Positions 5,611-12,625 of a DNA stretch of 17,373 nucleotides are shown here, piece by piece. Each line of letters begins with the position of its first letter. Position 1 is the first letter of the stretch. Source of the DNA: Caldifarciminota bacterium (GTDB taxonomy: Bacteria; Hydrothermota; Tepidihabitantia; Tepidihabitantales; Tepidihabitantaceae); assembly GCA_011049385.1 (NCBI GenBank), contig DSBX01000330.1, positions 1 through 17,373 on the forward strand, written 5' to 3'. Made by a program: the position numbers and the translations under genes. Below the pieces are notes generated by a model. That model did not search any database. It had not been told where the DNA came from and saw nothing but the letters and a program-made list of their open reading frames with translations.

Positions 5611-8337
5611 CTACCTCCGGGTCTTGCCCTTTCCGCGCGGCATCGCAAGCGCCGCCTGGGCCGTGGCCAGCCGCGCTACCGGTACGCGGTAGGGCGAACA
5701 ACTGACATAGTCCATCCCGACTTCGTGGCAGAACCGGACCGAGGCCGGGTCACCGCCGTGCTCGCCGCAGATGCCGACCTTCAGGTTCGGTCGGGCCGAA
5801 CGGCCGCGCTCGACCGCGAGCCGGATGAGTTCGCCGACCGAGGCCCGGTCAATGGTCGCGAAGGGGTCGGCCGGGAGCAGGTTGCGGTCGAGATACTCGC
5901 CGAGGAACGCCCCGGCGTCGTCGCGCGAGAAGCCGAAGGTCATCTGGGTCAGGTCGTTGGTGCCGAAGGAGAAGAACTCGGCCGGGCCGGCCATCTCGCC
6001 GGCGGTGAGCGCGGCGCGCGGAATCTCGATCATCGTGCCGACCAGGTGAGGAATCCGCTTGAGCCCGGCCGCGCGGCAGACTTCGTCGTGGACCCGGGCG
6101 ATTATCGCATTCTGGTCGGCAAGCTCGCGGGCCTCGCAGGTGACCGGGATCATTATCTCGGGGATGGGCTTCTTCCGCTTCTTGAGCAGTTCCGCGGCCG
6201 CCTCGAACACCGCCCGGGCCTGCATCGCGGTGATTTCCGGGTAGCTGATACCGAGCCGCACGCCGCGGTGGCCCATCATCGGGTTCGTCTCGTGCAGGGC
6301 CTCGCCCCGGCGCCGGATCTCGGCGACGCTGACCCCGAGCGCCTCGGCCAGCTCGCGCTGTTTCTCCTTGTCTCTGGGCACGAACTCGTGGAGCGGCGGG
6401 TCGAGCAGGCGGATCGTCACCGGCAGGCCGTCCATCGCCGCCAGCGTGCCCCGCACCGTCTTCCGGACGTGGCGGAAGAGCTTGTCGAGCGCGGCCTTGC
6501 GCTCCTCCGCGGTCCGGCTCATTATCATCCGGCGCAGGAGGAACAGCGGCTTGTCACTGCCCTTGCCGTAGAACATGTGCTCGGTGCGGAACAGGCCGAT
6601 GCCCTCGGCGCCGAGCCGGCGGGCGAGCGTGGCGTCGGTCGGGGTCTCGGCGTTGGTGCGGACGCGCATCTGGCGATAACGGTCGGCCAGCTTCATGAAC
6701 CGGCGGAACTGGGGCTGTTCGCTGGCGTCAATCATCGGCAGGCGGCCGGCGTAGGCGCGGCCGCTGGTACCGTTGAGCGTCAGCCAGTCGCCCTCTTTCA
6801 CCGTCTTGCCGTTGACGACGAGCCGCTTCTTCGCGCTGTCCACACGGCTGTTCCGGGCGCCGACGATACAGCACTTGCCCCAGCCCCGGGCGACAAGCGC
6901 GGCGTGGCTGGTCATCCCGCCCCGGGCGGTGATGATGCCGGCCGCGGCCCGCATCCCGTCCACATCCTCCGGGCTGGTTTCCTCGCGGACGAGGATGACC
7001 GGGTCCTTGCCCTTCGCACGGGCGACCGCGTCGGCGGCGGTGAAGACGACCCGGCCGACCGCACCGCCCGGGCCTGCGGGCAGGCCTTCGAGCAGGGGCT
7101 TCTCCTTCTTCTCCGCGGTCGGGTCCACGATCGGGTGGAGCAGTTCGTCGAGCTGGTCGGGCCGGACCCGGAGGATTGCCGTCTTCTCGTCAATCAGCTT
7201 CTCGGCGAGCATATCCATCGCGATGTTGACTGCGGCGACACCGGTGCGCTTGCCGGTCCGGGTCTGGAGCATCCAGAGCCGGCCGCTTTCGATGGTGAAC
7301 TCCAGGTCCTGCATGTCCCGGAAATGCTTCTCCAGCCGGAGGCGGTAGCGGTCGAGTTCCCGGTAGAGCTTCGGCATCGCGGTCTCCAGCGTCTCGGCCT
7401 TGCCCTCGCCGGTGCGCCCGGCCTCGTTGAGCGGGTTGGGTGTGCGGATGCCGGCGACGACGTCCTCGCCCTGGGCGTTGCGCAGCCACTCGCCGTAGAA
7501 CCGGGCCTCGCCGGTCGCCGGGTTGCGGGTGAAGGCGACGCCGGTCGCGGAATCCCGGCCGAGGTTGCCGAAGACCATCGCCTGGATGTTGACCGCGGTG
7601 CCCCAGTCGTCGGGCAGGCCCTCGATGCGGCGGTAGGCGACCGCCCGCTTGCCGTTCCAGCTCCGGAATACCGCCCGGATACTGCCCAGCAACTGTTCCA
7701 TCGGGTCGTCCGGGAAGGGACGGTCGAAGGTCTCGGCGATGAGCTTCTCGAACCGGTCGCAGAGCCGGGTGAGGTCGGCCGCGGTCAGCCTGGAATCATC
7801 TTCGCGGCCGGTCTTCTCCTTCAGCGCCTTGAGTATCTTCTCGAGCCGACTGCGGATGCCGCGGCCCTCGCCCGGCTCGATACCTTCCGCCTTCTCCATC
7901 ACCACGTCGGCGTACATCATCATCAGCCGCCGGTAGGAATCGAGCGCGAAGCGCTCGTCGCCGCTCATCTCGCCGAGGCCGGGCAGGGTATCACGGGACA
8001 GGCCGATGTTGAGCACCGTCTCCATCATCCCGGGCATCGAGGCCCGCGCGCCGGAGCGGCAGGAAAGGAGCAGGGGCGCCTCACGGTCGCCGAAGCGCCG
8101 GCCCATTGACTTCTCGATGAACGCCAGCCCGCGCCGGATTTCGGCCTCGATCCCGTCCGGGAGCTTGCCGGTGCGCATGTAGGCGATGCAGGCTTCGGTC
8201 GTGATGGTGAAGCCGGGCGGGACCGGCAGGCCGAGATTGGCCATTTCGGCAAGGTTGGCGCCCTTGCCGCCGAGCAGTTCCTTCATCGCGGCCGAGCCGT
8301 CGGCCGAGCCGTCGCCGAAACGATAAACGAATCTCAA
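5611..8337 (-). CDS. ppdK: Pyruvate, phosphate dikinase
   Basis: PPDK reversibly converts pyruvate + ATP + Pi to PEP + AMP + PPi. The protein has 908 residues, slightly longer than the bacterial average of about 875-900. The N-terminal ATP-grasp part contains KELLGGKGANLAEMANLGLPVPPGF and SCRSGARASMPGMMETVLNIG. The swivelling phosphohistidine domain has GGMTSHAALVARG, with catalytic His478 preceded by the Thr-Ser pair that PPDK regulatory proteins target in other organisms. The C-terminal TIM-barrel domain has GTNDLTQMTFGFSRDD and ICGEHGGDP, with catalytic Cys857. The start is TTG at 8337, supported by AGGAGGA (8347-8341) just upstream. pckA follows 2 nt after the stop. The 68-nt gap to the upstream DUF2007 gene shows no clear promoter, so read-through from that gene is likely. 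Confidence 0.96.
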   Translation of the reverse strand: MRFVYRFGDGSADGSAAMKELLGGKGANLAEMANLGLPVPPGFTITTEACIAYMRTGKLPDGIEAEIRRGLAFIEKSMGRRFGDREAPLLLSCRSGARASMPGMMETVLNIGLSRDTLPGLGEMSGDERFALDSYRRLMMMYADVVMEKAEGIEPGEGRGIRSRLEKILKALKEKTGREDDSRLTAADLTRLCDRFEKLIAETFDRPFPDDPMEQLLGSIRAVFRSWNGKRAVAYRRIEGLPDDWGTAVNIQAMVFGNLGRDSATGVAFTRNPATGEARFYGEWLRNAQGEDVVAGIRTPNPLNEAGRTGEGKAETLETAMPKLYRELDRYRLRLEKHFRDMQDLEFTIESGRLWMLQTRTGKRTGVAAVNIAMDMLAEKLIDEKTAILRVRPDQLDELLHPIVDPTAEKKEKPLLEGLPAGPGGAVGRVVFTAADAVARAKGKDPVILVREETSPEDVDGMRAAAGIITARGGMTSHAALVARGWGKCCIVGARNSRVDSAKKRLVVNGKTVKEGDWLTLNGTSGRAYAGRLPMIDASEQPQFRRFMKLADRYRQMRVRTNAETPTDATLARRLGAEGIGLFRTEHMFYGKGSDKPLFLLRRMIMSRTAEERKAALDKLFRHVRKTVRGTLAAMDGLPVTIRLLDPPLHEFVPRDKEKQRELAEALGVSVAEIRRRGEALHETNPMMGHRGVRLGISYPEITAMQARAVFEAAAELLKKRKKPIPEIMIPVTCEARELADQNAIIARVHDEVCRAAGLKRIPHLVGTMIEIPRAALTAGEMAGPAEFFSFGTNDLTQMTFGFSRDDAGAFLGEYLDRNLLPADPFATIDRASVGELIRLAVERGRSARPNLKVGICGEHGGDPASVRFCHEVGMDYVSCSPYRVPVARLATAQAALAMPRGKGKTRR
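5614..5618 (-). promoter_or_regulatory. Shine-Dalgarno that fixes the pckA TTG start
   Basis: GGAGG on the minus strand ends 5 nt before the TTG at 5608 and lies inside the last codons of ppdK. It decides the start of pckA and suggests coupled translation. Confidence 0.7.
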
Positions 8338-8340
8338 CTA

Positions 8341-8347
8341 TCCTCCT
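8341..8347 (-). promoter_or_regulatory. Shine-Dalgarno of ppdK
   Basis: AGGAGGA on the minus strand ends 3 nt before the TTG at 8337. It is among the strongest ribosome-binding sites in the window and supports the non-ATG start. Confidence 0.75.
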
Positions 8348-8405
8348 GTGCGGGCTGTTGTTTTCGTGGTCATGAAGGTCGAATCGCGGAGCGGCTCAGG
8401 ACCGG

Positions 8406-8657
8406 CTACTCATCGGCCGGCTCCGCGGAATCGTCGCCGGATGCCAGGAAACCCTCGACCAGCTCGTGGCCGCGGTCCAGGTTCGCTTCTTCGACCAGCA
8501 CCGCGCCCCAGTTCGGCCGCATCACTTGGGCGATGCCGTCGTAGGCCGGAATCTGGAACGAACGGATGACCGCCGGGATGCCGTTCTGGTCCAGCAGGTC
8601 CTTGATGGCGTTGGCCATCATTTCGTCCGGGGCCTGATAGACAGATACGAGAGCCAT
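8406..8657 (-). CDS. Small DUF2007-family protein
   Basis: The protein has 83 residues from the ATG at 8657. The pattern VSVYQAPDEMMANAIKDLLDQNGIPAVIRSF, here quoted as VSVYQAPDEMMANAIKDL followed by LDQNGIPAVIRS, is typical of DUF2007 (putative signal-transducing protein, PF09413). After it comes a second half, WGAVLVEEANLDRGHELVEGF, and an acidic tail. No enzymatic residues are known for the family, and its role is not established. There is another ATG at 8663, but it begins only 2 nt after the predicted -10 box. The ATG at 8657, 8 nt after it, fits a transcript start better. The gene lies between surE and ppdK in the same direction. Confidence 0.8.
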   Translation of the reverse strand: MALVSVYQAPDEMMANAIKDLLDQNGIPAVIRSFQIPAYDGIAQVMRPNWGAVLVEEANLDRGHELVEGFLASGDDSAEPADE

Positions 8658-8665
8658 AGCCATAC

Positions 8666-8693
8666 AGTCTAGCCGCCGGAGCGCGGACGTCAA
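8666..8693 (-). promoter_or_regulatory. Predicted promoter of the DUF2007 gene, leaderless type
   Basis: On the minus strand TTGACG (8693-8688) and TAGACT (8671-8666) are 16 bp apart. The -10 ends 8 nt before ATG 8657. The -35 box contains the TGA stop codon of surE (8692-8690). No Shine-Dalgarno precedes the start. Confidence 0.6.
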
Positions 8694-9469
8694 TCGCCGT
8701 TGCCCGGACCGGCGACACTCATCTCGTGCAGTGCCCGGCGGAGCCGGCGGATGTCCTGATGATGGGTCATGTCGAGCTGGAGCGGGGTGACCGAGATACA
8801 GCCGGCGCTGACCGCCTCGAAGTCCGAACCGGCGCGTTCGGTGAACGACATCTCGCCGTCAATCGTATAGGAAACTCCGCCGTCGGGCAGGTTCTGCCGG
8901 ATGGCCATGTCGCGGTAGATGCGCTGGCCGAGCGTGGTCACGCGCACCCCGCGCACCCGGTCCGCGGCCGGGATGTTGACATTGAGCACGGTCTTGCGGG
9001 GCAGGAGACCGTCGAGCATCATCGGCAGGAGCCGGCGCAGGAAACCGAGCGCGACCTCGCGGTTGCGGCCCGGCTTCCCGTATGACACCGCGACCGCGGG
9101 CATCCCGAGCATCGCGCCCTCGATCGCGGCCGCGACGGTGCCGGAGTAGAGGACGTCGTCGCCGAGGTTGGGGCTGTCGTTGATGCCGGAAACGACGATG
9201 TCAATCTTCCGGCGGAAGATGCCGTAGTGGGCGATGAGCAGGCAGTCGGTGGGCGTGCCGTGCACCGCGTACCAGCCCGGCCGCCGGCGCTCAACCTTGA
9301 TCGGCTTGCGCAGGCTGAAGGAGTGGCTGGTCGCGCTCTGGTTCACCGCCGGCGCCACTACCCGGACCCGGCCGCACCTGCGCAGGCCGGCGTGCAGGTC
9401 GTGCAGGCCGGGCGCGTCAATGCCGTCGTCGTTCGACAGCACGATGAGGGGTCGGGGCGATGGCGCCAT
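8690..9469 (-). CDS. surE: 5'/3'-nucleotidase SurE
   Basis: SurE removes phosphate from nucleoside monophosphates and is linked to stress survival. The protein has 259 residues, the normal size, from the ATG at 9469. Metal-binding residues are all visible: Asp14 and Asp15 in LSNDDGIDAPG, Ser45 in NQSATSHS, and Asn97 in SGINDSPNLGDD. VHGTPTDC and LYSGTVAAAIEGAMLG are also conserved. An open frame continues 107 codons upstream to 9790, but that part is low-complexity, overlaps the preceding membrane-protein gene and is rejected. A GTG at 9475 two codons upstream is an alternative start. A promoter lies 7 nt before the ATG. In many bacteria surE lies with stationary-phase genes; here it lies between a membrane protein and DUF2007. 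Confidence 0.95.
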   Translation of the reverse strand: MAPSPRPLIVLSNDDGIDAPGLHDLHAGLRRCGRVRVVAPAVNQSATSHSFSLRKPIKVERRRPGWYAVHGTPTDCLLIAHYGIFRRKIDIVVSGINDSPNLGDDVLYSGTVAAAIEGAMLGMPAVAVSYGKPGRNREVALGFLRRLLPMMLDGLLPRKTVLNVNIPAADRVRGVRVTTLGQRIYRDMAIRQNLPDGGVSYTIDGEMSFTERAGSDFEAVSAGCISVTPLQLDMTHHQDIRRLRRALHEMSVAGPGNGD

Positions 9470-9476
9470 CTCCACA

Positions 9477-9504
9477 GATATAACGCCATCCGTTCGAGAG
9501 TCAA
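9477..9504 (-). promoter_or_regulatory. Predicted promoter of surE, leaderless type
   Basis: On the minus strand TTGACT (9504-9499), 16 bp, then TATATC (9482-9477). The ATG at 9469 is 7 nt further on. It lies in the 62-nt gap after the membrane-protein gene. GGAG is directly adjacent to the ATG, too close for a normal Shine-Dalgarno. Confidence 0.55.
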
Positions 9505-9531
9505 GGGAAGGGGTCGAGGGGTCGAGCGTGG

Positions 9532-11769
9532 TCAGCGGCGGTGCTTCGGCCGGCGCCGGCGGGCGGCAGTGAGGCCGAGCATCGTCGCGCCGGCGAGGAG
9601 CGTTGCCAGCCCGAGCGCGATGAGGATGGTACGCAGGAGGCCGAGCGGCGCGTTGATCGTGAGCTCGTGACTGCCCGGGGGCAGGTGAAGCCAGATGAAA
9701 TGGTCGGCGGTCTCGTGGAACTCGGTCTCCCGGCCGTTGAGGCGGACCGAGAGCTCCGGGTAGTAGCTGACCGCGAGTCGGATGAAACATTCGGTGCGGC
9801 TTTCGAGCCGGATGCCGACCCGGCTGTCGGTGACCGTGGTTTCGTGCACGGTGATGTCCGGTTGGCCGAGGACGCCCGACGCTTCGCTTTCGTCCGTGAG
9901 CGTCCGGGTGGGTTCGCGGCCCGGGACCGGGATGAAGCTCAAGTAGCGGAGCGAGGAGTCAACGTCCACGAAGTCGAGCAGGGCCCGCCAGTCCGCGGCG
10001 ATGACCATCGTGTTCGCCTGCGTGACCGGCGCGGCCGGCACCGACCGGACCGTGTTGCTCGCGAGCACGAGCCCGGCCCGGGTCGGGCCGAAGACCAGCG
10101 GCGGCTCCGGGCCCGGCACCATGAACCGGTCGTCCCAGTCCATGTCCGCCTTGGTGAGCAGGTAGGCGGCGTCGTCATCGCCGGTCATCAGCGCGGGCAG
10201 GGTGATGAGGTGGCTGATGCCCATCAGCGCCAGCGCCTTGCGCGAGGTCGGGGTAAGCGTGGCCCGGGTGGTATCGCCGAGGTCGGCCGCGACGAGGTTG
10301 GTCCAGGGGTAGACGTAGAGCATCGAGGGCGGGGCGAACTGGTGGTAGGGCGGGCCGAAGGGTCCGGCGAAGCCGCCGAAGAGGTAGCCGAGCGCCGGGT
10401 ACCGGACGGTGCGCCGGAGTTCGTCAATGCGGTCTTCCGGGAGGCTGACGTCGAACACCCGAACCGGGCGGTCCGCCCGCAGGAGTTGGTAGATGTGTCG
10501 CCGGACCCCGAGGAAGCTCTCGATCGTCGGGTAGCTGATTCGGAGCAGGGCGGGCAGGCAGTCGGCGGCGAGGACTCCGGCCAGGAGCAGGAAACCGGCC
10601 AGGCTGCGGCCGGAGGTGCGCAGGAACCGTTCCTCGAAACGGGCGCCGCCGAGCGCGACGAGGACCGCGGCGAAGAAGACCCAGAAGACGAGGAACCGGA
10701 CCGGCGGCAAAACGCCGACCAGGAATCGCCCGATGCCGCCGAGGTGCGGCACGAGCAGGCTGAAGGCAAGGCCCAGCGTCAGCCCGACCGCCGGGAATGC
10801 CGCGCGGCGGCGGTGCCCGCGGTCGGCGAGCAGGTAGCCGAGCGCGGCGGCGACGAGCAACACGATGCTGAGGCCGAGATACGCGCCGGCGTAGCCGCCG
10901 TGCCGGGCCGAGGGCCAGAGCAGGGTGCCGATGCCGGGCGGTGAGAGCCGGATGTCGGGCTGGGGGTAGGCGTGCGTGCCGAGCCCGACCAGGAACGGAA
11001 CCAGGAAGAAGGCGGAAAGCGCCAGCCCGCCGCCGGCGGCGATGCCGACGCCGGCAAGCACCCGGCCGGCCGGGGGAGCGGCCTTCCGGCCGCGGGCAAG
11101 CCACCCGGCCAGCGCCAGCGCGAGCAGGGCGACGGTGAACGCGGCGTAGAGGGCGTGGGCCAGCACCAGCAGGCCGGCGGCGAGGCCGAGCAGGAGCGCG
11201 TGGCGCCGCTCGCCGCTCTCGGCGAGCGCGTCGAAGGCGAAGAAGCAGGCGGGCAGGAGCAGGTAAACGAGGGCGACCGGGTAGTTGCCGCCGATGGATA
11301 TGAACAGCACCCGCCAGGGCACCAGCAGGTAGACCAGCGTGCCGGCCGCGGCCGCGACGTCGCGGCCGGTGCGGCGGCGCAGGTAGAGGAGCATCACCGC
11401 GGCCGAGCCCAGGTGGAGGAGGAAGAGCAGGGTCTTGACCGCCAGCAGTTGGTTGCCCACGGCCAGCGCCAGCAGGCCGCCGAGCAGGGCGAGGAGCGGG
11501 CCGTAGAAACGGAGGTGCGGGTAGCCGCCGTAGAAGATGAAGGACCAGAAGGGCGATTCGCCCGCGCTCAGGGACCGGCTGACGACCTGCTGGCGCACGA
11601 GGTGCGGCCAGATGTCAACGGTCGTCGGGTGGCCCGGCGCGATGAAGGAGTAGCCGGACAGGACCGCGGCCGCGAGGAGCACGAGTCCGACGAGAATCCG
11701 GTGCCGGCCGGTCAACCCGGTCCGTGGCCGCCGCTGGCGGTCGGGGCGGGTCGTTCGCGGCCTGGTCAT
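9532..11769 (-). CDS. Large multi-pass membrane protein, PTPS-related/GT-C-like
   Basis: This 745-residue protein has a basic N terminus, about 11-13 hydrophobic helices in the first 420 residues, a long soluble part (about 420-690) and a last helix near residue 720, with a basic tail. The first loop, DIWPHLVRQQ and then GGYPHLRFYGPLLALLGGLL, resembles the membrane family called 6-pyruvoyl-tetrahydropterin synthase related (PF10131). That family has a GT-C glycosyltransferase-like fold with an acidic residue in loop 1. The part YPELSVRLNGRE ... LPPGSHELTINAP matches the C-terminal beta domain common in YfhO-like membrane proteins. A role in transferring a lipid-linked sugar is plausible, but no acceptor is known. 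ATG 11769 overlaps the stop of the CofE-like gene (ATGA), so the two are coupled. An in-frame extension to 11847 is rejected. Confidence 0.75.
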   Translation of the reverse strand: MTRPRTTRPDRQRRPRTGLTGRHRILVGLVLLAAAVLSGYSFIAPGHPTTVDIWPHLVRQQVVSRSLSAGESPFWSFIFYGGYPHLRFYGPLLALLGGLLALAVGNQLLAVKTLLFLLHLGSAAVMLLYLRRRTGRDVAAAAGTLVYLLVPWRVLFISIGGNYPVALVYLLLPACFFAFDALAESGERRHALLLGLAAGLLVLAHALYAAFTVALLALALAGWLARGRKAAPPAGRVLAGVGIAAGGGLALSAFFLVPFLVGLGTHAYPQPDIRLSPPGIGTLLWPSARHGGYAGAYLGLSIVLLVAAALGYLLADRGHRRRAAFPAVGLTLGLAFSLLVPHLGGIGRFLVGVLPPVRFLVFWVFFAAVLVALGGARFEERFLRTSGRSLAGFLLLAGVLAADCLPALLRISYPTIESFLGVRRHIYQLLRADRPVRVFDVSLPEDRIDELRRTVRYPALGYLFGGFAGPFGPPYHQFAPPSMLYVYPWTNLVAADLGDTTRATLTPTSRKALALMGISHLITLPALMTGDDDAAYLLTKADMDWDDRFMVPGPEPPLVFGPTRAGLVLASNTVRSVPAAPVTQANTMVIAADWRALLDFVDVDSSLRYLSFIPVPGREPTRTLTDESEASGVLGQPDITVHETTVTDSRVGIRLESRTECFIRLAVSYYPELSVRLNGRETEFHETADHFIWLHLPPGSHELTINAPLGLLRTILIALGLATLLAGATMLGLTAARRRRPKHRR

Positions 11770-12554
11770 CCTGCCGGTCTGTCCGGGTCCGGGTCGAATG
11801 ACACGCAGTCGTCGCCGCTGTCGTCGCCCCGGCTCCAGGGTCGGCACTTGCCGGTCTCGGTGCCGTCCTCCGGGCCTTCGAGCCGGAGCAGAATGACCGG
11901 CGTCATCGCATCACCCTGGCCGGCCGGGTTGTCGGCCAGCGCTTCTTCGACCAGCACCCGGTCCAGCCCGTCCGAAGCGCCGACAACCCGACAGCCGAAG
12001 ATGTCGTTGGCGTCCACGATTGCCGCTTCGGAGCCGGTCTGCTCGCGGAGCCGGCGCGCGACGTCGTCCGGGTCGAGCGGGCCCTTGATGACGCAGTCGT
12101 AGAACTCCTTGACCCCGGAGGTGTGGGCGGCGTCAATCATCGTCGCCTGCGGGCCGGCCACCCGGTAGAAGTCGCCGCTTTGGCCGCGCAGTTTGCCCCA
12201 CGCGCCGGCGACCGAGGCCCGAAGAATCCGGGACGCGCCGACCTCGTCAATCGCGCACTGCATCGAGAAGGGACTGCGCAGGCCGATGCCGTAGGGAACC
12301 TTCTTGACGAAGCGCCAGAGCACCCGGGCCCAGAAGCCGGGCCGGATGCGCGAGACCGGGATCGCCCGGCCCTGCATCACCGCGACCGGGCTTTCCGCGA
12401 AGGTGATGATGTCGCCCGGCTCCAGCGCCGGCGCGACCACCCGCTCGATTACTTCCTCGATGCGGTCGCATTCGGTGAGCAGACCGGTGAAGACCGGGAC
12501 CCGCCGTACCCGCAGGCCGCGGGCGGTGATGGTTGCGGGAGTCTCTCGCGCCAC
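11766..12554 (-). CDS. CofE-like protein (F420-0:gamma-glutamyl ligase family)
   Basis: The 262-residue protein matches the family that includes CofE, which adds glutamate to coenzyme F420-0 with GTP. Visible motifs are GDIITFAESPVAVMQGRAIP (about 47-66), IDEVGASRILRASVAG, and VDANDIFGCRVVGAS, the counterpart of the SDTFGR motif of CofE. The CofE sequence is not closely matched, and no other F420 gene (cofC, cofD, fbiC) is present in the window. Similar CofE-like proteins occur in bacteria that do not make F420, where the acceptor is unknown. The last 35-40 residues are an acidic, disordered-looking tail (DDSGDDCVSFDPDPD). Start is GTG at 12554, 5 nt after a promoter -10. It is coupled to the membrane protein and divergent from murJ. 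Confidence 0.75.
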   Translation of the reverse strand: MARETPATITARGLRVRRVPVFTGLLTECDRIEEVIERVVAPALEPGDIITFAESPVAVMQGRAIPVSRIRPGFWARVLWRFVKKVPYGIGLRSPFSMQCAIDEVGASRILRASVAGAWGKLRGQSGDFYRVAGPQATMIDAAHTSGVKEFYDCVIKGPLDPDDVARRLREQTGSEAAIVDANDIFGCRVVGASDGLDRVLVEEALADNPAGQGDAMTPVILLRLEGPEDGTETGKCRPWSRGDDSGDDCVSFDPDPDRPAG

Positions 12555-12560
12555 GCGAGA
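12544..12560. promoter_or_regulatory. Perfect palindrome over the CofE-like start codon
   Basis: TCTCGCG-CCA-CGCGAGA is a 7-3-7 inverted repeat. It covers the GTG start (12554-12552) and the last base of the -10 box (12560) of the CofE-like gene. In a leaderless gene such a site could block both transcription and translation initiation. A regulator is not known. Confidence 0.5.
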
Positions 12561-12588
12561 ATCTAGCCGATGGCCGGGCCGAAATCAA
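12560..12588 (-). promoter_or_regulatory. Predicted promoter of the CofE-like gene, leaderless type
   Basis: On the minus strand TTGATT (12588-12583) and TAGATT (12565-12560) are 17 bp apart. The GTG at 12554 follows after 5 nt. The -35 box lies 3 bp from the murJ -35 box on the other strand. Confidence 0.6.
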
Positions 12589-12591
12589 ATC

Positions 12592-12619
12592 TTGCCGACG
12601 GCCGATGCTTTCCTATACT
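12592..12619 (+). promoter_or_regulatory. Predicted promoter of murJ, leaderless type
   Basis: TTGCCG (12592-12597), a 16-bp spacer and TATACT (12614-12619). The GTG at 12626 is 6 nt further. The spacing is the same as for the DUF502 gene. Confidence 0.6.
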
Positions 12620-12625
12620 CGGCGG

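Noticed and set aside
5725..8109. 794-codon plus-strand open frame opposite ppdK
   Set aside because: Composition is a GC-rich antisense shadow (many Arg, Gly, Ala, Glu, Val, Asp); no domain seen, and the opposite strand encodes a complete PPDK.
9470..9790. 107-codon N-terminal extension of SurE
   Set aside because: Overlaps the preceding membrane-protein gene, is Pro/Arg-rich, and a promoter lies directly before ATG 9469.
9541..10944. 467-codon plus-strand frame opposite the PTPS-related membrane protein
   Set aside because: Charged low-complexity antisense translation with no domain; the membrane protein has clear helices and coupling.
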